A stretch of 64,000 nt of DNA from Balneola vulgaris DSM 17893 (lineage in GTDB: Bacteria > Bacteroidota > Rhodothermia > Balneolales > Balneolaceae), in the NCBI RefSeq assembly GCF_000375465.1, contig NZ_AQXH01000001.1, positions 806,130 to 870,129 on the forward strand, given 5' to 3'. How positions within the stretch are numbered: position 1 is the first letter of the stretch; each line of letters begins with the position of its first letter. The notes beneath the pieces were generated by a model. The model saw nothing but the letters and a program-made list of their open reading frames with translations. It made no database searches and had not been told where the DNA came from. This document shows positions 52,907 to 62,391 of this stretch, piece after piece. The translations under genes and the position numbers were made by a program.

Positions 52907-53434
52907 ATGATAAAAAACTCACTAACTATGGTTCTTGTAATGCTGGTTTTGTCGGCATGCAGCAACACCAACGAACCCACTCGTACCCAAGAAGATGAAA
53001 ACAAGGAAATTGTTTTGACCTTCTTAAATGCCATGTGGAACATGGAAGACTTAGATGCATTGGATCAATTACTTGATCCCACCTACATTGACTACGCACC
53101 ATCTACTAACTTTAAAGGCAAAGCCTATACGCCCGAAAGCATGCGTGAGGGTCGCAAAATGTTTGCACAAATGATGCCTGACTTAAGGTTTGAAATCGAT
53201 GAAGTGATAGCGGAGGGAAATGATGTGGTACTATTCGCCACTGGCAAGTTTACGCATACCAATCCCACATTTACTCGACTAGGCATGGCCGCTCCCACAA
53301 ACAAAGAGATTGCCTACAAAACCGTGTTTAAGTACACCGTAGATAATGGCAAAATCGTTAAAGGCTTTGATATGCACGACATGTACAATCGCAGCATACA
53401 AATGGGTATGATCGAGCCTCCTAGTACTAATTAG
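52907..53434 (+). CDS. SnoaL-like lipoprotein
   Basis: The 175-residue product has a lipoprotein signal ending LSAC (Cys18), so it is envelope-anchored. The rest is an NTF2/SnoaL fold: 'FLNAMWNMEDLDALDQLLDPTYIDYAP' (core 'MWNMEDLDALDQLLDP'), 'MMPDLRFEIDEVIAEGNDV' and 'GKIVKGFDMHDMYN'. It is related in outline to the cytosolic SnoaL at 46801 but clearly diverged. The function is unknown. A terminator closes the unit. Confidence 0.85.
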   Translation: MIKNSLTMVLVMLVLSACSNTNEPTRTQEDENKEIVLTFLNAMWNMEDLDALDQLLDPTYIDYAPSTNFKGKAYTPESMREGRKMFAQMMPDLRFEIDEVIAEGNDVVLFATGKFTHTNPTFTRLGMAAPTNKEIAYKTVFKYTVDNGKIVKGFDMHDMYNRSIQMGMIEPPSTN

Positions 53435-53503
53435 GTAAATGATAGTCTCCATTGAGGCTATTACTTATATGGTTTTTACCTGATGCCATTGCAGAAAATA
53501 CAC

Positions 53504-53536
53504 AAGCCCGGCTTTAAGAGTCGGGCTTTTTTTTTG
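53504..53536 (+). terminator. Terminator of the SnoaL lipoprotein gene
   Basis: AAGCCCGGCTTTAAGAGTCGGGCTT followed by a run of T, described here as arms AAGCCCGGCT and AGTCGGGCTT with the loop TTAAG. It is nearly the same sequence as the clpC terminator at 43674. Confidence 0.9.
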
Positions 53537-53628
53537 GATAAAACTCTAAGATTCAGGAGCTCAATTTTGAAATTAAAACAGTTTTATTCACTTTATCCTG
53601 CTCTTCAAAGTCAACAGATCAAAACGAA

Positions 53629-56600
53629 ATGAAATTAAAATATAGAGTGATCCCGATTTTAGTATGTGGAATGTTAGCCGCTACTCTAGTTAGTGCTCAG
53701 CCTACAAAACTGTTACGTCAACCGTCTATTAGCGAATCCAATATCGCCTTTACTTATGGAAGTGATGTATGGGTGAGTGATCTCAACGGTGAAAATGTAA
53801 GACGGATAACCAGTACCAATGCTGTAGAACGAAATCCAATGATTTCCCCTGATGGAACTACCATAGCCTTTACATCAAACAGATCTGGTGTGAACTCGGT
53901 ATATACCGTATCTATTGCCGGTGGCACCCCTAAAAGACTGACCTGGCATCCTAGTGGTGCTGTAGTTGCTGGCTGGACACCTGACGGAGATAAAGTTTTG
54001 TATGCATCCACTCGAGATTATGCTCCTAGCCCTTCTAATCGGCTGTGGACGATCCCAAAGAATGGAGGCGTGAGTGAATTAGTTAGCCCACAACGCGGAG
54101 CAGCAGGTTCTTACGCACCCGATGGATCGAGAATCGTTTTGGATGTTGTTTCCCGATGGGAATCAGAATTTAGAGGTTATAGAGGTGGTCAAAACACCCC
54201 ATTGGTTATTCTTGATTTATCGGATAATTCCGAAGTACTTATTCCGAATGAGAAAACCATAGACATCCTACCCAGGTGGATAGGTGATACCATTTATTTT
54301 TTATCTGATCGCAACAAAGGGGTCGCCAATATTTGGGCTTATGATCTAGATACTAAAGAACTGTCGCAAATCACCACCTTTGATGGAGCCGATGTGAAGT
54401 GGTTCTCTGGAAATGAAAAACAATTGGTTTTTGAGCGTGAAGGGTTGCTGCATCTATATGACCTTACATCTGGGAATATTTCCACCTTAGGGATTACGAT
54501 TATTGGTGATTTTCAGTGGGCCGAGACTCAATGGGAAAACATTACAAATGATGTTCAACATGTATCGCTTTCTGCCAAAGGTAAGCGGGTGATTTTTGAA
54601 TCTAGGGGTGAAGTGTTCACCGTTCCAGCAGAGAAAGGTGATACAAGAAATCTTACCAATTCGGCACTAGTTGCCGATAGAAAGCCTATATGGTCGCCCA
54701 ATGGGGACATTATCGCATGGTTTTCTGATGAAGGCCATAGCAATTATAAGCTGAAACGTATTTCGCAGGACGGCATGACGACCTATCCGGATATCTCTAT
54801 TGGAGAATCTAAATACGCATGGGAGCCAGTATGGTCGCCAGATGGAAAATACCTAGCATTCGTTGACGATGACTTAAGAGTTCGATTGATTGACTTTTCA
54901 AACGAAACTATCAAAACCATAGGAATGGGCGGTATCAACATTGAAAGAGGGAATATGGGATTGAGTTGGGCACCCGACTCAAAATGGCTGGCTTATACAC
55001 GTGCTGGTAGCAACAATTTTACCCAAGTGATGGTCTGGTCGATGGCTACCAATTCAACCAAAGCCATTACCAATGAATTTGCGAATGCCTCTTCGCCTGC
55101 TTGGGATCAAGATGGAAGGCATCTATACTTTCTTGCCAGTACAAATATAGCTTTGGGGTCAGGCTGGGCCAATACGAGTGCCATGACCTCTCGTCCAGAA
55201 TATGCAGCTTACGTCATCAACCTGAGAGCTTCGGACCCATCTCCTTTTGAGCTAGAAAGCGATGAGGAAGAAGTAGAAAAAGAAAAATCTGAAGAAGCAT
55301 CCACTTCTAAGAAAAAAGAAAAGCCTAGCGATACCAATAGCATGGAAGTTTCCATCGATTTTGACAACATCGACAGAAGAATCATACCTCTTCCTGTTCC
55401 CACCAGAAGCTATGCTTATCTAACTGCTGGGCCGAAAGGGTCCGTTTTCATTGCAGAACGTGTACCTAATCAGCGAGGATTAAGCATTGATAAATTCAAG
55501 CTTTCGGATAGAGAGTTACAAGAATTCTCCACAAATGTTAGTCGATTTATCATGGCTTCTGACAAAGAGAAAGTATTGATTCAATCTAATGGTAGCTGGG
55601 GCATCTCGGGTACTCAAGGAGATAAAGCCTCCTCTAAACCCGTGCGGGTTAGTCTTGAATTAAAACTCGACCGTACAGCAGAATGGAAGCAAATTTTTGA
55701 AGAAGCCTGGCGATATGAAAAAGACTATTTTTATGATCCAGACCTTCACGGCAGAGACTGGGATGAGGTATATCATCGATATGCTCCTTTAGTTGAATAT
55801 GTGAAGCACAGAAGTGATTTGAATTATATCTTAGATCAGATGAATGGCGAACTTTCTGTAGGCCACAGTTTTGTGGGTGGTGGGGATTTCCCAGAAGTAG
55901 CATCAAACAAAGTAGGTCTATTAGGTGCCGATTTTATCCCGGTTAATGGACGTTGGAAAATCGGAAGAATCTATACCACGGAAAACTGGAACCCTGAACT
56001 CACCAGTCCATTAGACCAACCCGGTTTAAAAGTAGAAGAAGGAAATTTTCTGGTGGGTATCAATGGAGAAGAGCTGTCAGCTACCGACAATCTATTTGAA
56101 GCCCTTGATGGTACGCTTAACAAACAAACCATTCTACACATCAATGATAAGGCAACCTTCACAGGATCATGGAAGATCACTGTAAAACCCATCCGCAGTG
56201 AAAACAATCTACGCCAAAGAGCCTGGGTAGAAGATAACCGCAAGCTAGTTGATAGTTTGTCGGGTGGTAAACTTGCCTACGTTTGGGTGCCTAATACGTC
56301 TAGTCAAGGATTGATATCCTTTAACAGATACTTTTTTGCACAGCAGGATAAATTAGGCGCTGTAATCGATGAACGATACAATGGCGGTGGTTTACTAGAT
56401 GACTATATGGTGGATTTGATGACTCGAGAGGTGCGTGCGGCCTATACAAACGAAGTTCCCGGAGCGGCTCCTAAGGTGATGCCAGCAGGAATTCTTGGTC
56501 CTAAGGTACTCCTCATCAACGAAATGGCAGGCTCAGGTGGCGACTTCTTCCCTTGGGTATTTAGGCAACAAAAAGCCGGACTTTTAATCGGTACCACCAC

Positions 56601-56880
56601 TTGGGGAGGACTAGTCAAAAGTTCAACTCACTATCGTATGATTGATGGAGGATTTCTGACTTCTCCTGACAATGCCATTTTTGATCCCGCAAAAAATGAA
56701 TGGATTGCTGAAAACAAAGGAGTTGCTCCCGACATTGAAGTACGAATGGATGCAAAGTCGATTGCAAATGGAAGAGATCCACAATTGGAAAGAGCTGTAG
56801 AGGAACTAATGAAGCAAATAAATGAAAACATGCTCAACATTAAACAACCTCCTTTTCCTACTCCAGCAAAAAACAATTAA
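53629..56880 (+). CDS. Tricorn-type protease (S41), secreted
   Basis: The 1083-residue product has a signal peptide ending VSAQ. Its layout is that of tricorn proteases: two WD40/PD40 beta-propellers (about 25-320 and 320-560, with repeats such as 'NPMISPDGTTIAFTSNRSG'), a Glu/Lys/Ser-rich linker near 540-570, a C1 domain, a PDZ domain and the C2 domain. H746 in 'SVGHSF' and S969 in 'EMAGSGGDFF' are the likely catalytic residues. It degrades oligopeptides, here probably in the periplasm. A TTTTATTCACTTTA element lies 34-47 bases before the start, as upstream of the CBASS operon. Confidence 0.93.
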   Translation: MKLKYRVIPILVCGMLAATLVSAQPTKLLRQPSISESNIAFTYGSDVWVSDLNGENVRRITSTNAVERNPMISPDGTTIAFTSNRSGVNSVYTVSIAGGTPKRLTWHPSGAVVAGWTPDGDKVLYASTRDYAPSPSNRLWTIPKNGGVSELVSPQRGAAGSYAPDGSRIVLDVVSRWESEFRGYRGGQNTPLVILDLSDNSEVLIPNEKTIDILPRWIGDTIYFLSDRNKGVANIWAYDLDTKELSQITTFDGADVKWFSGNEKQLVFEREGLLHLYDLTSGNISTLGITIIGDFQWAETQWENITNDVQHVSLSAKGKRVIFESRGEVFTVPAEKGDTRNLTNSALVADRKPIWSPNGDIIAWFSDEGHSNYKLKRISQDGMTTYPDISIGESKYAWEPVWSPDGKYLAFVDDDLRVRLIDFSNETIKTIGMGGINIERGNMGLSWAPDSKWLAYTRAGSNNFTQVMVWSMATNSTKAITNEFANASSPAWDQDGRHLYFLASTNIALGSGWANTSAMTSRPEYAAYVINLRASDPSPFELESDEEEVEKEKSEEASTSKKKEKPSDTNSMEVSIDFDNIDRRIIPLPVPTRSYAYLTAGPKGSVFIAERVPNQRGLSIDKFKLSDRELQEFSTNVSRFIMASDKEKVLIQSNGSWGISGTQGDKASSKPVRVSLELKLDRTAEWKQIFEEAWRYEKDYFYDPDLHGRDWDEVYHRYAPLVEYVKHRSDLNYILDQMNGELSVGHSFVGGGDFPEVASNKVGLLGADFIPVNGRWKIGRIYTTENWNPELTSPLDQPGLKVEEGNFLVGINGEELSATDNLFEALDGTLNKQTILHINDKATFTGSWKITVKPIRSENNLRQRAWVEDNRKLVDSLSGGKLAYVWVPNTSSQGLISFNRYFFAQQDKLGAVIDERYNGGGLLDDYMVDLMTREVRAAYTNEVPGAAPKVMPAGILGPKVLLINEMAGSGGDFFPWVFRQQKAGLLIGTTTWGGLVKSSTHYRMIDGGFLTSPDNAIFDPAKNEWIAENKGVAPDIEVRMDAKSIANGRDPQLERAVEELMKQINENMLNIKQPPFPTPAKNN

Positions 56881-56896
56881 CAGGCTACGAATAAAA

Positions 56897-56924
56897 GATA
56901 AAGTGCGTAGAAACGCACTTTATC
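56897..56924 (+). terminator. Perfect 11-bp hairpin after the tricorn protease gene
   Basis: GATAAAGTGCG, the loop TAGAAA and CGCACTTTATC form a perfect stem 16 bases after the stop. There is no T run, so it may be a weak terminator, a transcript-stabilising hairpin or a binding site. Confidence 0.5.
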
Positions 56925-56960
56925 AAAGCCTTGGGCTTCATTCTCAAACACCGCTAACAG

Positions 56961-57713
56961 ATGATAAAATTCTTTCGAAAAATTCGACAAAAACTACTTT
57001 CTGATAACAAGTTCAGTAAATATCTGGTTTATGCCATTGGGGAGATAGTACTGGTTGTAATTGGGATATTGATTGCACTTCAGATTAATAACTGGAATGA
57101 ATCCAAGAAGGAACAATATATTTTACATGCATCACTAAACTCTGTGAAATTGAACCTTCAAGAAGATGTAGAAAACCTAAATAACCAAGTAGATTATAAC
57201 CAGTCCGTTTTAGAGGCTGTTGATTTTTCATTTCGAATTATCTCATTACCTGAATATGAGGACTTGCCTTTATCGAGCTTTGCGGATAGCATATTTGATG
57301 TAGCCACAGAAAGAACTTTCTTTCCAACAACCACAACGTTTAATTCGATGGAAACAGGTTCCCATTTCCAATGGATTAATAATCAGGAATTAATACAAGC
57401 CATCTACAATTATTATGCTTTAGTCGACAAAATTTCGAGTCTTACATATGAGAATAACCAATTCGTAAAAAATCATATGGAGGCCTTTACTTATAATAGA
57501 ATGGAATTCGGTTCATTTTTACCAAACTCAAATCCCTATGCAAAAACAAGGAATCCATCACTAAATAATACCAACATACTAAGAGAGAGTTCTGTTTTTG
57601 AAAATGCACTTATAGGAAGAAGATTTCGAGCTGGTGGTGAAATTTCGTTATCAAGAGAAGCAATCCTAAAGGCAAACCGACTCATAGAAATGATTGATGA
57701 ATATTTGTATTGA
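56961..57713 (+). CDS. DUF6090 family membrane protein, copy 1
   Basis: The 250-residue protein has the DUF6090 N-terminus: a basic segment 'FFRKIRQKLLSDNKFSKYL' and one membrane helix 'IVLVVIGILIALQINNWNE' (about 29-47). A helical soluble domain of about 200 residues follows, probably periplasmic. The function of the family is unknown. The first 45 residues are almost the same as in copy 2 at the DNA level too, while the rest is unlike. The 30 bases before the start also resemble those of copy 2 (GGGCTTCAT, CACCG, TAA). The start is ATG 56961. Confidence 0.85.
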   Translation: MIKFFRKIRQKLLSDNKFSKYLVYAIGEIVLVVIGILIALQINNWNESKKEQYILHASLNSVKLNLQEDVENLNNQVDYNQSVLEAVDFSFRIISLPEYEDLPLSSFADSIFDVATERTFFPTTTTFNSMETGSHFQWINNQELIQAIYNYYALVDKISSLTYENNQFVKNHMEAFTYNRMEFGSFLPNSNPYAKTRNPSLNNTNILRESSVFENALIGRRFRAGGEISLSREAILKANRLIEMIDEYLY

Positions 57714-57803
57714 ATAAATGTGCAAGAATGTTTAACCGCATTTTAACCCGTAACTGAATGCTTTACGACATCGTTGGGCTTCATGATCAGACACCGTTAA
57801 TAG

Positions 57804-58535
57804 ATGATAAAATTCTTTAGAAAAATTCGACAAAAACTACTTTCTGATAACAAGTTCAGTAAATATCTGGTTTATGCCATTGGGGAAATTGTTCTGGTTG
57901 TGATTGGGATTTTGATTGCACTTCAGATTAATAACTGGAATGAAGCAAATAAGAACAGAGAGAAAGAAGCTTTATTACTGACCGAAATGAAAAGTAACTT
58001 AAATGAAGATCGAAAAGACTTAGAATACAACATTCATAACAATCAGCTACGCATAGAATATAATGAGGTTATAAAAACGGTTATAGAAGAAAAGATACCT
58101 TATAGTGACACATTAAAGCCCTATTTCGGAAATATTTTCGGGAATTTCCAACTTTCAGAAAACACCTCTACGTGGGAAAATTTAAAATCTGTGGGTCTAG
58201 ATTTAATCTCTAATGATTCACTTCGATATAGTATTTCAAATCTTTACTCAAATAAATACGAGTATTTAGAAAACTTAGAAAAAGGATTGGACGATAGATA
58301 TCAGTGGGAATACTTTTATCCACAAATTCTGAAGCATATTAATATAGAAGAATTTTGGGTTTCAGGTGTGCCACGCAATTATGAGAACTGGATACAGGAT
58401 GAGGAATTTTATGAAGTTATTAAACTGAACCTTACGTGGCGTTACTATATGCAAAATCAGTATGAACTCAACCATAGACTAGTTCTTTCATTGGAAAAGC
58501 AAATCGACCGGCATTTAAAGTCATTAAATAAGTAA
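57804..58535 (+). CDS. DUF6090 family membrane protein, copy 2
   Basis: The 243-residue protein shares with copy 1 the basic N-terminus and membrane helix (nearly identical DNA for about 140 bases). The soluble domain has a different sequence: 'ENTSTWENLKSVGLDLISNDSLR' (core 'TWENLKSVGLDLISND') matches instead a pattern seen in copy 3 ('YETLKQIGMRNIRND'). The function is unknown. It lies 90 bases after copy 1. The 261 bases that follow contain no supported gene. Confidence 0.85.
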   Translation: MIKFFRKIRQKLLSDNKFSKYLVYAIGEIVLVVIGILIALQINNWNEANKNREKEALLLTEMKSNLNEDRKDLEYNIHNNQLRIEYNEVIKTVIEEKIPYSDTLKPYFGNIFGNFQLSENTSTWENLKSVGLDLISNDSLRYSISNLYSNKYEYLENLEKGLDDRYQWEYFYPQILKHINIEEFWVSGVPRNYENWIQDEEFYEVIKLNLTWRYYMQNQYELNHRLVLSLEKQIDRHLKSLNK

Positions 58536-58796
58536 GTTAAGTGCTGTATTCCTACGCAGGTGATATTGTCAGGAATATTATTGGCTGAAATTTCGGGGAC
58601 TAGAAACGGACAAGAACGCACTCAGTCTTTTCCAATGAAGCGGGTAAAATAAAAGGCGAGTCTAACACATCTGCTGCTGATAATAGATTTCGGAAATGGT
58701 ACTATATCAAAACTGGTTCTTATTCAATCAATAGTTTATTTGAACTAGATGCGTTCCTATTAGTTAACCGTTAGGCCACATATAAAAAAGCATGCA

Positions 58797-59756
58797 GTGA
58801 ATAAATCAGACATCATTTTCGGAATTATAATTTTTGGCTTGGTTAGTTGTAATACAGAACCCACCATCCCAGAAATTGACTACTCAACAACAGCGGTTTC
58901 AGAACCTATACCATTTGCGGCTGGCTTTATTTCTACGGAAGCCAATAGCGAATTTGAATTAGCTTTCTCGAAAGATGGTCTAAAAGTCTATTTTTCAAGA
59001 CGTCCACCTTCTGGGTAGCAGATGATTTACGAAAGTGAATTTAAAAACGGCACATGGACTCCACCACAGCTCGCTAGTTTTTCTACAGATCGAGATGAAA
59101 CGCCTATGATCACGCCGAATGGAAAGTTTATGTTTTTCGGTTCTGAACGTGAAATCCCAAATAAACCGAACAAAGGTAACTTTGATATGAATATATGGAT
59201 GATGGAAGCTACTGAGGATGGTTGGAGCGAACCAAGTCCATTACCCGAGCCCATCAATGCGGTACAAGTTGAAGGTGAACAATGGCCTTCATCAAATAAT
59301 AATTTCCTGTTCACCAACGACAACGAGAATTACTATTTCACCACAATGTTTCGCGGTGATAGCACTATAAAACTCTACCAAACTACATTCGATGGCGAAT
59401 ACTTTTCAGACCCTAAGGCAATAACCGGAATATGGGATAATGACGAGTATTGGGTTTACTCGGCTGTACTCTCACCCGATGGTAAATATTTAGTATTTAA
59501 CTCTTATGGCGCTCCCGAGGGATCAGGCGGCGAAGATATCTTTGTTTCTAGAAAAACAGCCACGGGTTGGAGCAAAGCAAAACCCATCGGCGATTTGGTA
59601 AATACCAAAGATGAAGAAAGTAGTCCAAGATTTTCTAGAGACGGGAAGTACTTCTTTTTTAGTAGAGCCGAAAACTTAGGAGATTATGAATATGGACAGT
59701 GGAGTATTTTCTTTATTGAAACGGAGTATCTGAATTTGGATAAAGCATTTGAATAA
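58797..59756 (+). pseudogene. PD40/TolB-like beta-propeller lipoprotein gene broken by an in-frame stop
   Basis: Two open stretches, 58797-59018 and 59022-59756, are in the same frame and separated only by a TAG at 59016-59018. Together they would encode about 319 residues: a lipoprotein signal ending LVSC (Cys18), then PD40 propeller repeats ('ELAFSKDGLKVYFSRR', 'TPMITPNGKFMFFGSERE', 'SAVLSPDGKYLVFNS' and 'SPRFSRDGKYFFFSR'). The start is a GTG. A single base change could restore the frame (for example TGG). It could be a true pseudogene, a sequencing error or stop readthrough. Without the stop it would be a surface protein of unknown role. Confidence 0.8.
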
Positions 59757-59897
59757 ATATTGATGCCTCAAAGCCAAAGCGTTCTTTATTTCAAAAACCA
59801 ACCAAAAAGTATACGACATTCGAAAATGTGTATAAGTTGGTGAGCGGTCAACTGTCTTACCTTTATGTTATAATTTTAAACATGAATAAGAGACAAG

Positions 59898-60848
59898 ATG
59901 GAATCAAATCAATTTGGTAAGAACGGTTGGACCCCTGATCGAATAAAAAGCTTAATAGGAAAAACTTTCGTTGTAACTGGAACAACAAGCGGAACAGGTT
60001 TTGAAGCTACTCGGATATTGTTAACCAAAGGTGCAAAAGTGGTTATGCTTAATAGAAATCCTATGAAAGCAGAAAACGCCATCAAAATTCTAAAACAAGA
60101 GCTTGGAAGCCACATTGATGTATCCGCTATTAAAATGGATTTAGCTGATCAAGCTTCAGTGAAAAAAGCAGCTGAAGAAGTTCTCGAAACAGTTTCTCAG
60201 ATTGATGCCTTAATCTGCAATGCAGCCATTGCTCAGGTTCCTGAACAAAAATTAACGGTTGACGGCTGGGAAAGTCAAATGGGAACGAATTTCTTCGGGC
60301 ATTTTACCCTTCAAGCTTTGCTGTTTCCTCTTATTAAAGAATCCAAAGGCCGAATTGTAACAGTGGGGAGTATGGGATATAATATGGGTATTAAAACCAT
60401 CAAATTTGAGGATTTGAATTGGGATACCGATTACACCCCAAACAATGCGTATAGTCAAAGTAAACTGGCACAAATTATGACCATCTATGAATTACAAGAT
60501 AGATTGCAAGAAGCTGGTAACACCGATATTAAAGCCTATGCATGCCATCCAGGATCATCTAGAACCAACTTAATTAATACCAGTGGTAGTTTTATGATGA
60601 AACTTGTCTTTAATCTGATGAAACTCTCCCCTTTAACACAATCGGCTGAAAGAGGAGCTTATCCACAATTGATGTGTGCTACAGAGCCTGACCTTGATCA
60701 AAAAGGCTTTTATGGCCCAACGGGTAAAAATAATTGGACTGGCCCTGTTGGAGCACATCACATTGAACCACATGCTAAAGATAAAGCCGTTGCTAAAAAA
60801 CTGTGGGATATCTCAGAAAAAGAAACAGATATAAGATGGAACATCTAA
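59898..60848 (+). CDS. Short-chain dehydrogenase/reductase
   Basis: The 316-residue protein has the NAD(P)-binding Rossmann fold: 'VVTGTTSGTGFEATRIL' (TGxxxGxG), 'ICNAAIAQ' in place of NNAG, and the catalytic Tyr-Lys in 'YSQSKLAQ'. A long substrate loop and C-terminal extension resemble the retinol-dehydrogenase and protochlorophyllide-reductase-like SDRs. The substrate is unknown. It is followed after 9 bases by an AraC regulator and then a small membrane protein, a likely three-gene operon. Confidence 0.9.
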   Translation: MESNQFGKNGWTPDRIKSLIGKTFVVTGTTSGTGFEATRILLTKGAKVVMLNRNPMKAENAIKILKQELGSHIDVSAIKMDLADQASVKKAAEEVLETVSQIDALICNAAIAQVPEQKLTVDGWESQMGTNFFGHFTLQALLFPLIKESKGRIVTVGSMGYNMGIKTIKFEDLNWDTDYTPNNAYSQSKLAQIMTIYELQDRLQEAGNTDIKAYACHPGSSRTNLINTSGSFMMKLVFNLMKLSPLTQSAERGAYPQLMCATEPDLDQKGFYGPTGKNNWTGPVGAHHIEPHAKDKAVAKKLWDISEKETDIRWNI

Positions 60849-60857
60849 TCTCAGACT

Positions 60858-61769
60858 ATGCAACATTTTAAAACATTATCATCATATTTAGCTTATCTGG
60901 AACTGCCTCGCCCTGAGCACCCTATGCTAAGTGTGTTTAACTCGAAAGGTGATGGCTTCTTACCATGCCCGAAAGAAAGTTCACCCCCAATTACTAATGA
61001 TTGCTATTCCATAAGTTTTAAAAAGTATGTGGAGGGCGATTTAAACTACGGAAGAACAAAATATGACTTTACCAATGGCGCTTTGATATTCATTGCACCA
61101 AGACAAGTTCTACAATGGGATAGTAGTGTGGTTTTTGAGCAAAAAGGCTTTTCTATAAACTTCCACGAAGATTTTTTAAAAGGAACGCCACTAGCTCAAC
61201 AAATTAAAAAGTACGGCTTCTTCTCTTATTCTGTTAATGAAGCACTTCATCTTTCGCCAAAAGAAGAAAAACAAATAGAGGCGATCGTGGAAAACATCGA
61301 CATTGAATATCAGAACAACCAAGATGCTTTCAGTAAAGATATTATCATCTCACAGTTAGACACTTTGCTTAAGTATGCCAATCGTTTCTATGAACGACAG
61401 TTTTTAAACCGGAAAGAAATATCTAACGACCTTTCTGAGCAATTTAATCAGTATTTAACGGAATACTTTGAATCAGGAAAATTGGAAGAAAATGGAATAC
61501 CAAGCATCGAACAGATTGCTGAGAAATTGTTGGTATCACAACGCTACTTAAGCGACACGTTGAAAAAAGAAACGGGTAAAACAACTACCGAACATCTACA
61601 CTTACACTTAATTGATGTAGCAAAGAATTCGCTTTTACATCCTCATAAAAGTATATCAGAAGTGGCTTATGAGTTAGGTTTTGAGTATCCCCCCTATTTT
61701 TCGAGATTATTCAAAAAGAAAGAAGGAATAAGTCCCTCCGAGTACCGAGAAAAATACAAACTGAATTAA
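60858..61769 (+). CDS. AraC-family transcriptional regulator
   Basis: The 303-residue protein has an N-terminal cupin-like sensor domain (about 20-180) and a C-terminal double helix-turn-helix: 'SIEQIAEKLLVSQRYLSDTLKKETGKT' (core 'IAEKLLVSQRYLSDTLKKE') and 'SISEVAYELGFEYPPYFSRLFKKKEGISPSEYR' (core 'EVAYELGFEYPPYFSRLFK'). It probably controls its own operon with the SDR. Confidence 0.93.
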   Translation: MQHFKTLSSYLAYLELPRPEHPMLSVFNSKGDGFLPCPKESSPPITNDCYSISFKKYVEGDLNYGRTKYDFTNGALIFIAPRQVLQWDSSVVFEQKGFSINFHEDFLKGTPLAQQIKKYGFFSYSVNEALHLSPKEEKQIEAIVENIDIEYQNNQDAFSKDIIISQLDTLLKYANRFYERQFLNRKEISNDLSEQFNQYLTEYFESGKLEENGIPSIEQIAEKLLVSQRYLSDTLKKETGKTTTEHLHLHLIDVAKNSLLHPHKSISEVAYELGFEYPPYFSRLFKKKEGISPSEYREKYKLN

Positions 61770-61772
61770 ATT

Positions 61773-62288
61773 ATGGACCTACTACATTTAGCTACCGATT
61801 GGGCAAAAGCCGAAGTTTTCTCCACTCGATTCTTCATCATCTTCTCCATCCTCTTTTTACTCGCTAGTTTTGGATTTTGGCAGTTAGGAAAAACGGATTT
61901 AGCTAAAGCATATATCATTCCAACTTTGGTAGCTGGCTTATTACTGATGACCATAGGACTCGGACTATTTTTCACCAATAAATCTAGAATTACCCAATTT
62001 GAAGAAGAGTTTAAGGCTGATATTTCAAGCTTTTATCAATCTGAATTGCAGCGCACAGAAAGTACATTAAAGGAGTACACTGTAGTATTTAAAGTGATTC
62101 CTCTTCTTATCATTGTGGCGGCTCTACTCATTCTGTTTATAAATACACCGACTTGGAGGGCTATCAGTATCACATCTATTGCTATGTTGATTGTTATTTT
62201 ATTAATTGACGGAACAGCGTACTCGAGAATGGAAGTCTACCATGCGGAATTAAAATCCATGGATATTGAACAGGGAATCAATAAATAA
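61773..62288 (+). CDS. Membrane protein of the SDR-AraC operon, unknown function
   Basis: The 171-residue protein has four membrane helices (about 19-40, 46-68, 107-125 and 131-148) and a charged loop of about 35 residues in the middle. It starts 3 bases after the AraC stop, so it is translated from the same message. I do not recognise a family. Confidence 0.78.
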   Translation: MDLLHLATDWAKAEVFSTRFFIIFSILFLLASFGFWQLGKTDLAKAYIIPTLVAGLLLMTIGLGLFFTNKSRITQFEEEFKADISSFYQSELQRTESTLKEYTVVFKVIPLLIIVAALLILFINTPTWRAISITSIAMLIVILLIDGTAYSRMEVYHAELKSMDIEQGINK

Positions 62289-62391
62289 AGTAAGCGCTAA
62301 AGTATACATTTAAATAGTGCATGGCAGTCTTCGGGTGCTGCAACATCGGTTTCGAGTTAGTTAGGGTATAGTTTTAACCAACCACTAAGCC

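Noticed and set aside
58604-58774. Stop-free stretch of 57 codons between DUF6090 copy 2 and the PD40 pseudogene
   Set aside because: It has no start codon and no recognisable similarity; it may be a gene remnant but this cannot be supported.
57730-58776. Integron attC-like core pairs (GTTTAAC at 57730 with GTTGGGC at 57773; GTCTAAC at 58660 with GTTAGGC at 58770)
   Set aside because: The core heptamers fit the consensus but the inner boxes do not pair, no integrase is present, and such loose heptamers are expected by chance in this much sequence.
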